This document shows, piece after piece, positions 38,638 to 49,860 of a DNA stretch of 64,000 nucleotides (the first letter of the stretch is position 1; each line of letters begins with the position of its first letter). The stretch lies in NCBI RefSeq assembly GCF_001577835.2, contig NC_029519.1, positions 78,949,499 through 79,013,498 of the forward strand. The letters are read 5' to 3'. A model generated the notes under the pieces. That model was not told where the DNA came from. It ran no database searches and was given only the letters and a program-made list of their open reading frames with translations. This stretch comes from Coturnix japonica. Taxonomy: Eukaryota > Chordata > Aves > Galliformes > Phasianidae. Both the position numbers and the translations under genes were made by a program.

Positions 38638-39745
38638 AACTTTCCAGTTAAGACCATAGCCCATCTGGATGGAGAGAGAATACTGGATGTGGCTGTTATC
38701 TTGAACAAGACTAATGTCTCCACTCACAATAGTTAGCTGTGAAATAAAAGCTGGACATTATGCATTTAAGGTAGAATAGCTGCACAAAATCAAAAGGTAG
38801 TATAAAGTTGCAGAAAATGGCTTAATAGGAATGACTAAGACATGAGGCAGAAACCATTCTGTAAATTGGAAATTGTGAGTCATTAATGATGCATATTGTT
38901 CACTTTACAAATTAAATTAATTGTGTTAAAAGTTCATGCTTGTGAGTCAAGTAATTTTTTCAGAGTGTGCATCATATTTAAAAGCATTAAGGAATTTATA
39001 TGGACCGAAAGTGAGCTGTTATTTGATGATTACGCCTTTTGCCTAAGAAACCTAAATTAAATTTTTTAAATGTCAGGCAAATTACCCATGTGTGCATTTC
39101 TGAAGCACAAAAACCTTTTAGGGATGTTATTTCTTCATCTGGTAAGACCTGCTATCTCTGAAAATACACGTGCCATGGTACAGCATCTGGCCTTTTAAGC
39201 ATTAAAAGCTCCTGAAACTTCTCAGAGGATAAAGTCATTATGAGGAGTATTTTAAAATTGATCCAATAAATTAAGCAAGAGCTTATTCAATTCAATTTGC
39301 ATTTGCATTTTTTTCTTGTCCATAGCTATGAAAAAAAAAAAGAGTAGTATTGCTTTTGCTCTCTGTTCATTAACTATTGCATGGCAAGTGGCAAATATAT
39401 AATATACTCTTCTAACAGCTTTATTTCTTTCCACCCACTATTTATAGTATTTATCTATGTATACATATTCACATTAGTACAAAGGAAATATTCTTTGTAC
39501 TAAATAGTCTTTGAATATTTTGTTTTTCTCATGTATGTACATTTTCTTCGTGCAAAAAAAAAATATATATATAATACATGACAGATCTTACTTGAGGAAT
39601 ATATTTTGTCATGTTCTTGTTTTGTATACATTTCACTCTGTAGTCCTGGATGTTTTGGCTCCTTTAGGTGATCTGATTTCAGTTCAGAAGACTGATTTTT
39701 ACCTGAAAGTTGAGGAAAACTTTCTCTAAGTTTGTCATCTGTATG

Positions 39746-39853
39746 CTGGATGTGGCCCTGCGCAGTCTGGTCTAGATGGCAACTCTGCCCATTGCAAAGG
39801 GTCTAGAACTGGGTGATACTTGAGGTCTCTTCCAACCCAAACCATTCTATGAT
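39746..39853 (+). mobile_element. CR1 LINE 3'-end fragment
   Basis: It begins at GGATGTGGCCCTGCGCAGTC, followed by GTCTAGATGGCAACTCTGCC and TTGAGGTCTCTTCCAACCCA, and ends in CATTCTATGATTTCTG. This is the terminal 110 bp of a CR1 copy in sense orientation. Confidence 0.9.
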
Positions 39854-40148
39854 TTCTGCTATGACACTGAAATTAGCTGCCAGGAGAGTTTGTGAAATTG
39901 CTTGCTTTGAAAGTATTCAGAACAAAACTCAACATTAAACTGAGAAAGTCTGCAGGACATGGAATCAATTGTATGTCAGGGAGTCACTGAAAACTTTCAC
40001 CAAAGTACAACGCTTACTTAGTTCACCTCTGCTGGTGCTTCTTTAAAATTCCCAAGTCATGGTCTCTGTGGCAATACCTTCATATGTATATATAGGGAGT
40101 GCTGCCTTTTCTGACTTCAAACCTGCTTCTATTCTAATTTAATTCCCA

Positions 40149-40149
40149 N
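40149..40149. other. Ambiguous base (N)
   Basis: This is the only N in the window. It sits immediately before an 80-bp block that is perfectly repeated at 44420-44499, so the left edge of the duplicated block coincides with an uncertain base call. Confidence 0.99.
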
Positions 40150-40226
40150 AAATACAGACTTGGAAAACAGAGACCTTCTAGGTCAAGGAGCTGAAAGTGG
40201 ATTATGAGAAAATATGTGACTAAAGG

Positions 40227-40229
<3 letters not shown>
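40150..40229 (+). repeat. 80-bp perfect direct repeat, copy 1
   Basis: It is identical base for base to 44420-44499, exactly 4,270 bp downstream. Both copies run into an A-rich tract. The flanks on either side do not match each other. The block could be a short recent insertion with an A tail, or one read end placed twice by the assembler. The adjacent N and homopolymers favour the second reading. Confidence 0.9.
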
Positions 40230-40257
<28 letters not shown>

Positions 40258-40262
40258 GGGGG

Positions 40263-40302
<40 letters not shown>
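40227..40302. repeat. A23-G13-A40 homopolymer block
   Basis: An A run (40227-40249) is followed by a pure G13 run (40250-40262) and a pure A40 run (40263-40302). Such a pattern is rare in natural sequence and common where reads fail or a gap is bridged. Confidence 0.95.
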
Positions 40303-40304
<2 letters not shown>

Positions 40305-41759
40305 AGATACTGAGTGCATCCCAGAGTAAAGAGTCCTTGAGGCAACTGCAAGGTGGAAGAGGACCTTTTTGATGAATTTTGAATACAGTTAGGATGAATT
40401 GCCTTTGAAACTCATTGAAACATTTTCAAATGCAGACATGGTCATGAAGTTTCCTGAACCTCCGGGAAACCCCTCTCCTCTGTCAATGGTGCCCAGCATC
40501 CATGGGCCAATGGCAACTGTCCAGTAAGCAACAAGACAGAATGTCTCTCTGCGTCCTTCGCAAACATTTATTTGACTCTTGTGATTATGAACATCATTGG
40601 CCTAAAGGTCGTGAGATTTTTACACCTGAGTTTGCTACAAAGCCAGCGTTTTTATTTATGTGTGAAGCAACTGTTATTACAAAACAGTTTTCTATTTTGC
40701 AGAAGTGATTCACAGAAAATAGATGGGTGGAAGACTACAAATATGTATGCTGGAATGTGTCTGTCTTGCCAGCTCATTTCAAAATTAAAGCATACTGCTC
40801 CTATTAAAGAACACACATTAAAGAAAAGTCGAAGGTGCTTGGATAATGAAAGCTCACCTCTTTATTCAAAAATATACTTGAGCAATCAATACTATGATGA
40901 TATTCTGACCTAGAAGTTTAAAACAATGATGTTTTACCACAAATATAATATAGGATTTTTGTATGCCAAAAATCACGCTAACAAACTGACAGCTGGAGAT
41001 ATTAGTTGTCACTGCATGAATGGGGTGCTAGAATGTTGATTTTGGTTCAGTCTTGCAAGAGAAAAAGGCAGATACTGGGGTAATAAGAGTATTAGGATTA
41101 AACACATCTCTCTCATCCTCATACTGTTTTATAAATGCCTAGATCTGAGGAGATGTGGATTTTATTTTCACCTGTGTGTGTCTTGAGCATGTTAAGGGGA
41201 AGACAAAAAATTTTCCTGTTTTGCTTCAGAAAATGATTGATTTATTCAAATAACAGCTATAGGCAGATTTTAATTGTAACTGTTTCAAAAATTTAAATAT
41301 CTTTTTTCTCCATATATATTAATTCTGAGTGGCTTGTGTTTTCTATGAATCCACAGTTGTATTTTTACAACTATTCTAACAGTTTCCTGCTCTGACGCAA
41401 ATAACCTGGGTGACCTTGGCACCTCATTGAGCATCTCTGATTTCACCTGAAGAGCAGAATGGGAACAGCCTTGAGGGCAGGTGTTCAGTAACACAGCTGA
41501 CAGAGTCACCTGCTGTCTTATCAATATTATCTGGAGGGAATGCAAATACTACTGCATAATAGTATTTTTTTCCTTTTGCTCTACGCATGCTATCCCAGGA
41601 TGAAGTAGACATTTTCAGAAATCAATATAATTTGGGAACTGATTACTATAGATATTTATGGAAACCTCACCATCTGATGCCTTTGACCTTCTAGGATGCT
41701 TGCCATACTCATTCAGAAACATTTTCTGGGAGTTTTTTGTTTTGTTTGGTTTTTCTTCC

Positions 41760-41786
41760 TTTTTTTTTTTTTTTTTTTTTTTTTTT
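41760..41786. repeat. Poly-T run (T27)
   Basis: A 27-base T homopolymer within a longer T/G-rich stretch (41734-41806). Confidence 0.95.
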
Positions 41787-42710
41787 GTAGTTTTTGTTTT
41801 TTTTAAATATATTTATAATTGGACCATGTATGATCTCCAGCTGCTGCATAAGAAAGACAGAGAGATCATGTCAACTCAAACCAATCAACCCCATACGAAA
41901 ATTTCAGATTAATTAATTAAAATTAGACTTGTTAATTAAAATAGACTTATCCTACCAGCCAGTAACTGAATTTAAATGTAAGATTTCTCTTAACTGTAGG
42001 AGCTTCTAGCAGTTGTTAAATTCCTTTTAAATGCCAGTGTTATCGGTCAACTCTACACAGATGGATATAAGGTAAGTTAATTGGAATTAACTGTATTTTT
42101 AGGCAGCTGTGTTTTATGAGAAGTTTACAGAAGTTAGCAACAGAATTCAGCTTGCTGTTTTAAATTCAGAATGTATGAATTAACATGTGGGTAGAGTGAT
42201 TACTAAGTTTGTTGGACCTTGGTTGTACATTCAGAGACTGCTAGAGACTTGAAGTAGATTTCTGCATTCATTCAGTCAGGTGAGTTTCTCTCTGCATATC
42301 AGTGAGTAAGTTGACTATGGGGCTCTATAAAATTGCTAAAATATCAGTATTTATGAGGTGGTTTCTCAGGCTGGTGGTTGTGATTCCAGAACTTTTTAAC
42401 AAATACAAATTCTGCTCGTGAGAATCCAGGCTAAAAAGAAAATCAAAATTTGGATGCGTTCACTGTGTCTTCATCCATAACAGAATGTATGAGTGAAAAT
42501 AATGATTATCAAAGGTGATGGGATCAGAATGTTGCTTTGCTGACTTCAGTTAATAATCTGTTTTATCCCAGGTAAACCTACAATATAAGATATTCTCTTC
42601 TGTATCAGGAAAAGAGATGTGAAATTCAGTTCAGTAGAACTTATGTAGAGTCAAGTACAAATTAATACTAAGAATTTTTAGAATTATGCTTTGTATATAT
42701 CCTTTGTGTG

Positions 42711-42897
42711 TGACCCGGTGGTGCAAGTGGTAGGAATGCCGTATTGCAACACCGGAGGCCCTGGGTTTGAATCCCCCCTGTGGTGCAAGTGGTAGAAGTG
42801 CCACTCTCCTGCTACACAGGAGGCTTGAATCCAGGGGGGTTGGACTCGATGATCCCTAAGGTCCCTTCCAACCTGCACGAGACTATGATACTATGAT
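42711..42897 (+). mobile_element. Composite SINE: tandem tRNA-like modules + CR1 tail (copy 1)
   Basis: This element of about 190 bp aligns end to end with the reverse complement of 55541-55725. Module 1 has an A-box-like TGGTGCAAGTGG at 42719-42730 and a B-box-like GGTTTGAATCC at 42764-42774. Module 2 has TGGTGCAAGTGG at 42781-42792 and GGCTTGAATCC at 42822-42832. The remaining 65 bp are a CR1-type 3' end: GGACTCGATGATCCCTAAGG, TCCCTTCCAACCTGCAC and a terminal ACTATGAT duplicate. This is the layout of a tRNA-derived SINE that a CR1 enzyme can copy. A CR1-tailed tRNA SINE (TguSINE1) is known from zebra finch, but a dimeric head like this is not a family I recognise. The copy is older than copy 2, since both B boxes carry C-to-T type changes. 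Confidence 0.85.
42719..42832 (+). promoter_or_regulatory. Two pol III internal promoters (A/B boxes) in SINE copy 1
   Basis: A and B boxes occur twice, with A-start to B-start spacing of 45 bp in module 1 and 41 bp in module 2, as in tRNA genes. Against the B consensus GGTTCGANTCC, module 1 has GGTTTGAATCC and module 2 has GGCTTGAATCC, so activity is probably weakened. Confidence 0.65.
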
Positions 42898-43251
42898 GAT
42901 GGTAACATCTCTATATATTGCAAACGGCGACATGTGAAGGGGTATGGACACCAAAAAATGCAGCTGTTCATGAATGGTACTTCCATAGTACAGGCTTCCT
43001 GCAGCTTCCTTCAGAGAAGCAGAAGGGACATTCCAAGGAGTGATTATTCTGTAGCTTCCAGACAGTACTTTCAGCTCCTACTGAGTTTGTAGGTACTAGC
43101 TACTATTAGATAAAGGACTCTGATTTAGGTGTAAATTTTTGAAAAATATTTAAATTCAACTGTTCTGTCATTCTGTAAATGGTGTAGACTTCAAAGTTCT
43201 CATTTCTGTGGTACCACATGAACATCTCTCATTCATTCATACTAATACTGG

Positions 43252-44051
43252 GCGACCAGACTGGTAGATGAGGGAAAGATTGTTGATGTAGTCTGCCTAG
43301 ATTTCAGCCTTTGGCGGAGTCTCTCACATTTATTTTCCTGGAGAAACTGGCTGCCCGTGGCCTGGACAGGTATACCCTCTTTTGGGTAAGGAACTGGCTA
43401 GAGGGTCTTGCCCAATGGGTAGTGGTTAATGGAGTTAAGTCCAGTTGGCAACCCATTGCAAGTGGTGTCCCCCAGGAGTTGATGCTGGGACCTATTTTGT
43501 TTAATATCTTCACTGGTGACCTATGTGAGGGGATTGAGTGTATCCTCAGTAAGTTTGGAGATGACACCAAGTTGGGAGGTAGCATCGATCTGCCTGAGGG
43601 TAGGGTGGCCTTCCAGAGGGATCTGGATAGGCTGGATCGCTGGGCTTAGGTTAACTGGATAAGGTTCAACAAGGCCAAATGCCAGGTCCTGCACTTTGGC
43701 CACAGTAACCCCATGCCTATAGGCTTGGGGTTGAGTGGCTGGATGACTGTGAAGAGGAAAGGGACATGGGGGTGTTGGTCAATGCTCAGCTGAACATGAG
43801 CCAACTGTGTGCCAAGAAGGCCAACAGCATCCTGGCTTGTATTAGAAATAGTGTGACCATCAGGAGCAGAGAAGTAATCATCCCCCTGTACTCAGCTCTG
43901 GTGAGGCTGCATCTTGAGTATTGTGTTCAGTTTTGAGCTCCTCACTACAAGAAAGACATCAAAGCCCTGAAACGTGCATGTATCAGGGTGTTAAAAGTAG
44001 ATGATCATTGTGGTCCTTTTCAACCCAGGCCATTCTTTGTTATTATGTGAT
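43252..44051 (+). mobile_element. CR1 LINE with reverse-transcriptase fragment, internally deleted
   Basis: It enters in the CR1 ORF2 reverse-transcriptase region (TGGTAGATGAGGGAAAGATT). The + frame 43311-43649 encodes 112 residues of RT palm and downstream sequence: [20 protein letters not shown], then SGVPQ at residues 51-55, GPILFNIF at 60-67 and FGDDTKL at 82-88. The catalytic motif of the family is FADD, so here A is replaced by G. The frame stops at a TAG where CR1 normally reads GAG. Further ORF2 sequence follows up to about 43980 (CACTACAAGAAAGACATCAA). It then jumps straight to the terminal 60 bp of the 3' UTR (AGTAGATGATCATTGTGGTC to TTATTATGTGA). It is a dead copy with a large internal deletion. 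Confidence 0.94.
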
Positions 44052-44419
44052 TAGATTAATTGCTTCATCTATAGCTAGCCATCACTCTAACTTCATTAAG
44101 CAGACTTTCCATTGAGTTAAGCAGGGTTTGTGTAGTTGCTATTCAACTTGCATTAATTTGATTTTCCTCTACCTGATTCTATAAATTGGCATTCCTGTGT
44201 GTAAATCACAGATCTATTCACTACACTGCATTATATTGCTCTTAAATCAGTATTTAAAGGCTTGCCTGCAATCCAGTGGTGTTATTTCATGCCTGGTGAA
44301 CTGGACCAAGAATGTGAAGAGGTCACTGCTCCTGGAGGAGAGGTGAAAGCATAAGAAAATCTTGGAAAGAACCATTGGAATATAGCAATATATAAGTCTA
44401 TTTCTAACATAGCAACTGA

Positions 44420-44499
44420 AAATACAGACTTGGAAAACAGAGACCTTCTAGGTCAAGGAGCTGAAAGTGGATTATGAGAAAATATGTGACTAAAGGAAA
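44420..44499 (+). repeat. 80-bp perfect direct repeat, copy 2
   Basis: It is identical to 40150-40229. A short GA15-type A tract and ordinary sequence (GTTTCTGGCAGTGCC) follow, so this copy has normal-looking flanks and is probably the genuine locus. Confidence 0.9.
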
Positions 44500-44668
44500 G
44501 AAAAAAAAAAAAAAGTTTCTGGCAGTGCCTCTATCAGCTATCCTTGTATTAAAGAATTAGACGAGATTCTGTTTGAGATGCTACATTCAAGCTGTGTTTC
44601 ACTGAAGATAATGCCAAAAGCAATGAAGATATGAGACTTCTATGATTCTCATTCTGAGAACATCTCTC

Positions 44669-44919
44669 ATTAGGACAAGATAGAATGAGAGGAAATGGTC
44701 GCTAGTTGCATCAGGAGAAGTTTGGGTTGGATGTTAGGAAAAAACGTATTCTCCCAACGAGTGCTTATGCACTGGAACAGTCTCCTGTCCCTGGAGGCAT
44801 TCATGAAACATGCAACTGTGAGACTTAGGGACACGCTTTTTAGGGAACATTGGTGGTAGGTGGATGATTGGATTGGGTGATCTTACAGGTCTTTTCCAAT
44901 CTTAATGATTCTGTGATCC
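44669..44919 (+). mobile_element. CR1 LINE, 5'-truncated, with 3' end
   Basis: Landmarks in order: GACAAGATAGAATGAGAGGA, GCATCAGGAGAAGTTTGGGT, GCACTGGAACAGTCTCCTGT, GGAGGCATTCATGAAACATG, GGTGATCTTACAGGTCTTTT and CAATCTTAATGATTCTGTG. The 3' end belongs to the AACCTTAATGATTC group. A dozen or so bases around the LPREVV-encoding part are missing. Confidence 0.92.
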
Positions 44920-46624
44920 TGGATTCTTTGAAAGACAACAGAAGAGCAAATATTTAAGGATACCGAGTTGAAGGTATCCATTTGATACCCATGGTGGAAG
45001 TACTGTGGAAGTCACTACAGAAAAGAAAGTATTTCTCATTTAATAGAGTACTTTTTAAATTTAGGGACACAAATAACATTAATTTTGTTAGTCTAGTATT
45101 AGGCATAGCAAATATTAGTTTACGATGAGTCCTTTGGCATGTTGAACCACCTTATTATACATAGATCCAAATTTCAGTCTACTATGCTTTGCCCCCTGCT
45201 TTCCCTGAAACACTCTAAATTTCAGTGAAAAAATCCTAACTGGAAACATGTATACCTTCTTTTTGAGATACTGCTAAGCCCTCTGCTTCTGACTAAATGT
45301 ATTACAGACATTAGTCTGTGGGAAATACGAAGTACAATAAAAGCCAGAGCAGTTCTTTAAAGTATGTATTCCATTACAAGAACTACAAAGAACAAGTGCC
45401 TTGACTACTTTTCCCGCACAGACAAGCCATTCAAGAGTATCCCTAAGGGACCACTTTAGTTGCTGGCTAGCTAAGTAACTTTCAGTCATCTCCCCAGCTC
45501 CCTTTAAAAAAATAATAATAAATAAGTGTTGTTTGGTCCCACTGATCAGAGATTTGTTCTGCCACCAAAGCTTTATTTTCTCCTGCAAGTTTCAGCTGCC
45601 ATAGAAGGACAATTTACCAATTTACACTCAATTTACCTAAAGCAGCTTCATATTTCCAGATCATCAATTTTCCATGCCAAAAATAATAATTACAGTAATA
45701 TCTGAAAACTGATGGAGAAAAATTTATGTTTTCATTTGCTGATTTTATTGACAATCAGTGCCATCTTTACTTCTGAAATATAGTTTTTTTAGGCAATGTC
45801 TAGCAGCAGAACTGCCAAGAACTCAGACAATAGGAATACCCAGTTAGTTTTCCAGAAGTCTGTCCTTGGTTCTATAAGATTCATTTCTGTACACAGCCCA
45901 AACCTGCAACATTAGCAGATAAACAATTTTAAAACTCATACTAAAAACTCCTCAAATTTAGGTAGTGACCATTTACCACAGTATTTCAAGAATCTGCTAG
46001 AAGATTAACTGCTGAAAAGTTAGAACTGCACAAATGAAAATAGATGTTTTGGAAATTCTGAAGACTTGTTTGATTAGCTGCTGTATAGTTTAAAAAGTAC
46101 ATTTTTAATGGAAATATAAATTAGAGCTAAAAATAGAACTATAAATAGAGAGTAATTAGCAATACATATTTGCACATTTTCTCTTAAAAATAAATAGTGA
46201 TTATGTTGAAATGTGATCAGTTGTATTTTTATGTATGCTTCAAATGAAATGTTTTGTTGTTCTATATAGACATGTTAACAAGCATAATAGTGGAGTTCCT
46301 TAGAGGGGGAAAAAAAAGAAAAAAAAAAAAAAGGAAAGAAAAGAAAAAAAAAACCACAACATAAAAATAACTATGAAATTACTGATGAAATACTCAGGAA
46401 ATATCTTCTTAAGCTTTGATGAAATATTACATAAAGATTAAAGAAAATATTCCAACTCTAAGTTTAATAAAATATAAGATTAAGATCACAAAAATGGTCC
46501 CTATGAAAATAGCTTAAAATATGACATGAACTATTTCATTATATTGCATAGAATATTAATGAAATTCTATTCCTCAAACATTGTAATATTCATGAAGTTT
46601 CATAGGAATCATTCCCATATGGGC
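44920..46624. other. Unique AT-rich non-coding DNA
   Basis: No gene or mobile element was recognised. An A/G-rich tract is present at about 46304-46353. Confidence 0.5.
46304..46353. repeat. A-rich purine tract
   Basis: G4, then A runs broken by single or paired G over about 50 bp. Confidence 0.85.
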
Positions 46625-47775
46625 CAGTAGCTTCCCTTTTTTAATCAAACTGCCAGCCCTCTCCTTATTCATATTTCAGCCATCACCCACCATACTAGAG
46701 AGGCTTTATCTGGCTTGCTTAATCCAGTGCATTTCACATTTGTGGATAACTTGTGCAATTGGTCAAGTCCATCCCTTGATCCCTCACCCATCTGTATATT
46801 GCACCTTTTCATTGGTGGCCTGAAGTGTCAAGCATCCACTGAGCCAGAAATAATTCACTCTGATGTCAGCCCAGATCTACTTGAGCCACACTGACCCTAG
46901 CAGCATGATCTACCTGCTGGTTGCTTTGATGTTCTTCAGCGGCATGATTCAGGCATGTGGGCATCTATGTGTTGTACCTTTACAACCTTTGTCTCTACCT
47001 GGCCAGCAGTATCTTTCCACAGTGAGCAGCCCAGATGGGTTTGCCTCTGTGCTGCCAGTTGTTTTGCTTCCATTGCTGTAACCACCCCCACAGGGCATTT
47101 GCCACCATCCAGGAGTCAGTGTAGAGATAGAGCACTGACCACTTTTCTCATTCGGGCTCATGTAAAGCTAGGTGAATGGCCTTAACTTTTTCAGACTGGC
47201 TCTATTTACTTGCCAGAGTGATAGATAACATCGTCCTTGAAGGGATACCTTTCCTTCACAGCTAAGAGTCGCCTCAAGAGGCTGAAGTCTTGTGCTCCCT
47301 TTGTAGAGAAGGATTCCAACTGCCTGGCTCCCATGCTCTCTATTTCCAGGCTAGTGGCCTCATTGTGCCACCATTAGAGCATCCAGGTGACAACTGGAGG
47401 ATGGCTGAAATCCCTTCACATGTCTCACATCTCTCTCAGGGATAGAGGTTGTGTGGTTACTGACTCATTTATGAATTCAGCTTCTTCCTTCTCCTGCTTT
47501 TGTGATAGCTCTATTTTCAAGTCTGTGATATTTTATATATGTACAAAACAAGTGATGGATAATCTAGTTGCTTAATACCCGCTGACTGATGACCAGCCAG
47601 TTCCCTTACCAGCAACTGCAACCCTAGCCAACACTCCACAGTTTTATCACTATGACGTCATATGGTATGGAATAATCCTTTTGGGTCAGCTGCCCTGATT
47701 CTGTACCCTCCCAGCTCCTTGTGCACCCCCAGCTTCTTGCTGGCAGGGCAGTATGAGAAGCTGAAAAGAACATGA
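46625..47775 (-). mobile_element. Endogenous retrovirus fossil, ERVL-like, LTR plus pol remnant
   Basis: This fossil lies on the minus strand. The part at about 47590-47775 matches an LTR common in bird genomes: reversed landmarks are TTCCATACCATATGACGTCA, a CAGCTGACCCAAA string and GGGGGTGCACAAGGAGCTGG. Towards lower coordinates, about 46625-47460 translates on the minus strand into pol-like pieces of RNase H type (TDSWMVANALWGWLQQWK) and of the linker and integrase zinc-finger region. The order LTR then pol in one orientation fits a heavily deleted provirus. No gag or env was seen, and it is broken by very many changes. It is old and non-functional. The assignment to class III (ERVL) is from recalled similarity and is less sure than the retroviral origin. 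Confidence 0.75.
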
Positions 47776-47835
47776 AAGTGTAAGTGCTGCTCAATTATGA
47801 CTTTAATGTCGGTATATTATCAACATTGTTTATTT

Positions 47836-47871
47836 TCTCTCTCTCTCTCTCTCTCTATTTTTTTTTTTTTT
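47836..47871. repeat. (CT)n followed by poly-T
   Basis: About ten CT units, then a T-run of about 14. It lies 60 bp from the LTR-like end of the retroviral fossil. Confidence 0.9.
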
Positions 47872-49495
47872 CCTAAGAAAGTCCAAAACATGGCATCATA
47901 ACAGCACTGTGATCAAAATGATCTCAGCTAAAGCCAGCATAGTATATTAGCAAATTGTCAAACAGAGCATAAAGGAGTAATCACAGCCACAAAAAATCAG
48001 ATGTGAAAGACACATATTTCTCTCATTAAAAATATCCTTTAAGAATACACTTCTCAAACTCCTGTAGAAATAGTGTACCTGGAATTTCAAAGAGCTTCTG
48101 AAAATGCTTCTCTTCGAAGGAAATGAAGTTGTCATGGGATAAAAAGTCCTCCCATGGATTAACAAATGGTTAATGAGAAGGAATAAAAGGTAGGAAATAA
48201 TAATCCTTTTCACGATAAATGGAAGTTACTAACAGAATATTTAACAGTCTTTGCTAAAACCTGTGCATATATGTGTGTTCATGGTGATATAGTGAGCTGA
48301 AAGAAGTTACTAATGATTCTGAATTAACCTTCACCAAAATTCTACAACAGGAAAGATGTAAGAGTGAGAGACGGAGGTTATGACACTTAATGACTGGATA
48401 ATAAAATAGAAAGTGAAATTAGAAGTTGATAATTGAAATGTAGGATAAAAAATAAAAAAAGGTAAGTTAAACAATTGATGCATTTTATTGACACTCAGAC
48501 ATTATACAGTTACTTGAGATTACTGAGAATAAATATTTTACATTCTGTAGCTCACCAGAAAGAAATAGAAACAAAAGAAAATATGGATACGTCACTGTGT
48601 AACTGCTGTGTAGTTTCTTCGGGGTGTTCCCGCCTTGTATACTGCTTGTCCTTAATAAAACAACAACAACAACAAACACAAAGTAAAAGTGGGAACAATG
48701 TAGAAAAGAAAGAATCAAGTGCATGCATACAGCAGTTTCTACATGAAAAGAGATACTTGGACTAGGAGTTTAGAATGCAAAATGAAGCGATGGTAAGTGC
48801 TGTGTAGAAGGATCTTGCAAAGGCAGGATTATAGTGTCTCAGCCATTAACTAAATGAGGTTTAAACTTAGTTGAAAATGAGGAGAAACTCCCTTGCAACC
48901 AGATACTTAGGATTTTCCCTCACTTCTCTACAACAGTGACCTTCATCACTGATTCTGATGATAATGCTCTTTTTGTACTTGTTAAACTGCTATCATCAGT
49001 GGTATTTTATACTCTACACGATTTGCTGTTGCTTTATTTTCACCTGGAGAAAATCAGATTTTAAGTATTGCAACAAAAGCTATAAATCCAACACCTGGTG
49101 TTTCTGGAGTGTTTGTAGATCTGCACTGTCTCTCCTGCACAGCATTCCCCATTATAATAAATAGAGCACCTTGCAAAAAAAACTCTGCACACCACCATTT
49201 AGAATTCTTTGAACCCAGAGAAAGCAATAGAAAGGGTAATTCCTTAGCTAATACAAAACCATAATAACAATATAGTTATTTAAACAGTGATGCCTGCTAG
49301 CCATGCCTTCAGCTACTAAACATTTCTTTCATTCAGCTCCTTTCATTCCTTGTATCAAGTAATCTTGCAAAGAACTGAATATGTTAGATATTAAAGTGTG
49401 AGGGTTTGTTTGATTTTTGTGGCTTGTTCATTCCAAATAAAAGCTGTAGTTACTTCACTGGAGAAAGACTGTGTGTGGAAGCAATGCATACACCA
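47872..49495. other. Unique AT-rich non-coding DNA
   Basis: No gene was recognised. A short (AAC)n run lies at 48660-48676. Confidence 0.5.
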
Positions 49496-49860
49496 TAGAA
49501 TCATACAATCACTGTATCATTAAGATTGGAAAAGACCACTAAGAACATCTGAAAACAGTGAAAAAGTTTTAACAATGAAAAAAAAATACTGAAACCTGAC
49601 AATAATAGTGTAATGGTCAAAAAATCTTCAGACAACCATTCACTATACTCTTATATGAACATTTTAGGTAGATTTTCCTGAGTGGTGAGACTTACCTTCA
49701 TTGTCTTTGGGACCCTTCACTGGACATATATTTATGTATTTCTCATAATGGAGAGCTGAGCACTGGACACAGTTCTCCTGATGTATATCTCACTGGTATT
49801 CAGAGAAAAGGAAGGATCAACTCTCCTGCTGGCAGATCTCTCCTTAGGGTGATTTTATCA
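49496..49860 (-). mobile_element. CR1 LINE, antisense, in two decayed pieces
   Basis: The 3' end is recognisable at 49496-49552 on the + strand as CATAGAATCATACAATCACT, ATTAAGATTGGAAAAGACCA and CTAAGAACATCTG. About 150 bp further on, 49700-49860 matches reversed ORF2: CACTGGACATATATTTATGT, GAGCACTGGACACAGTTCTC and GGAAGGATCAACTCTCCTGC. Same orientation and correct order suggest one old insertion that lost its middle. The second piece is strongly diverged. Confidence 0.75.

Larger units (their letters stand above)
39854..42710. other. Non-coding DNA with an assembly-scar candidate
   Basis: No gene was recognised. Two overlapping open frames at 40502-40913 (68 and 113 codons) have no motif. 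The interval holds the ambiguous base and homopolymer block at 40149-40302 and a T27 run at 41760-41786. Confidence 0.45.

Noticed and set aside
40134-40319. Poly-Phe open frame on the minus strand
   Set aside because: It is produced by the A/G homopolymer block and crosses the N.
40440-40913. Possible exon with a pyrimidine-AG acceptor near 40701
   Set aside because: Two overlapping frames lack any motif, no partner exon or donor was convincing, and the area adjoins an assembly scar.
42684-42878. Possible functional tRNA genes in the SINE
   Set aside because: A and B boxes are present, but acceptor stems do not pair and a CR1-type tail is fused, so this is a SINE and not a tRNA gene.
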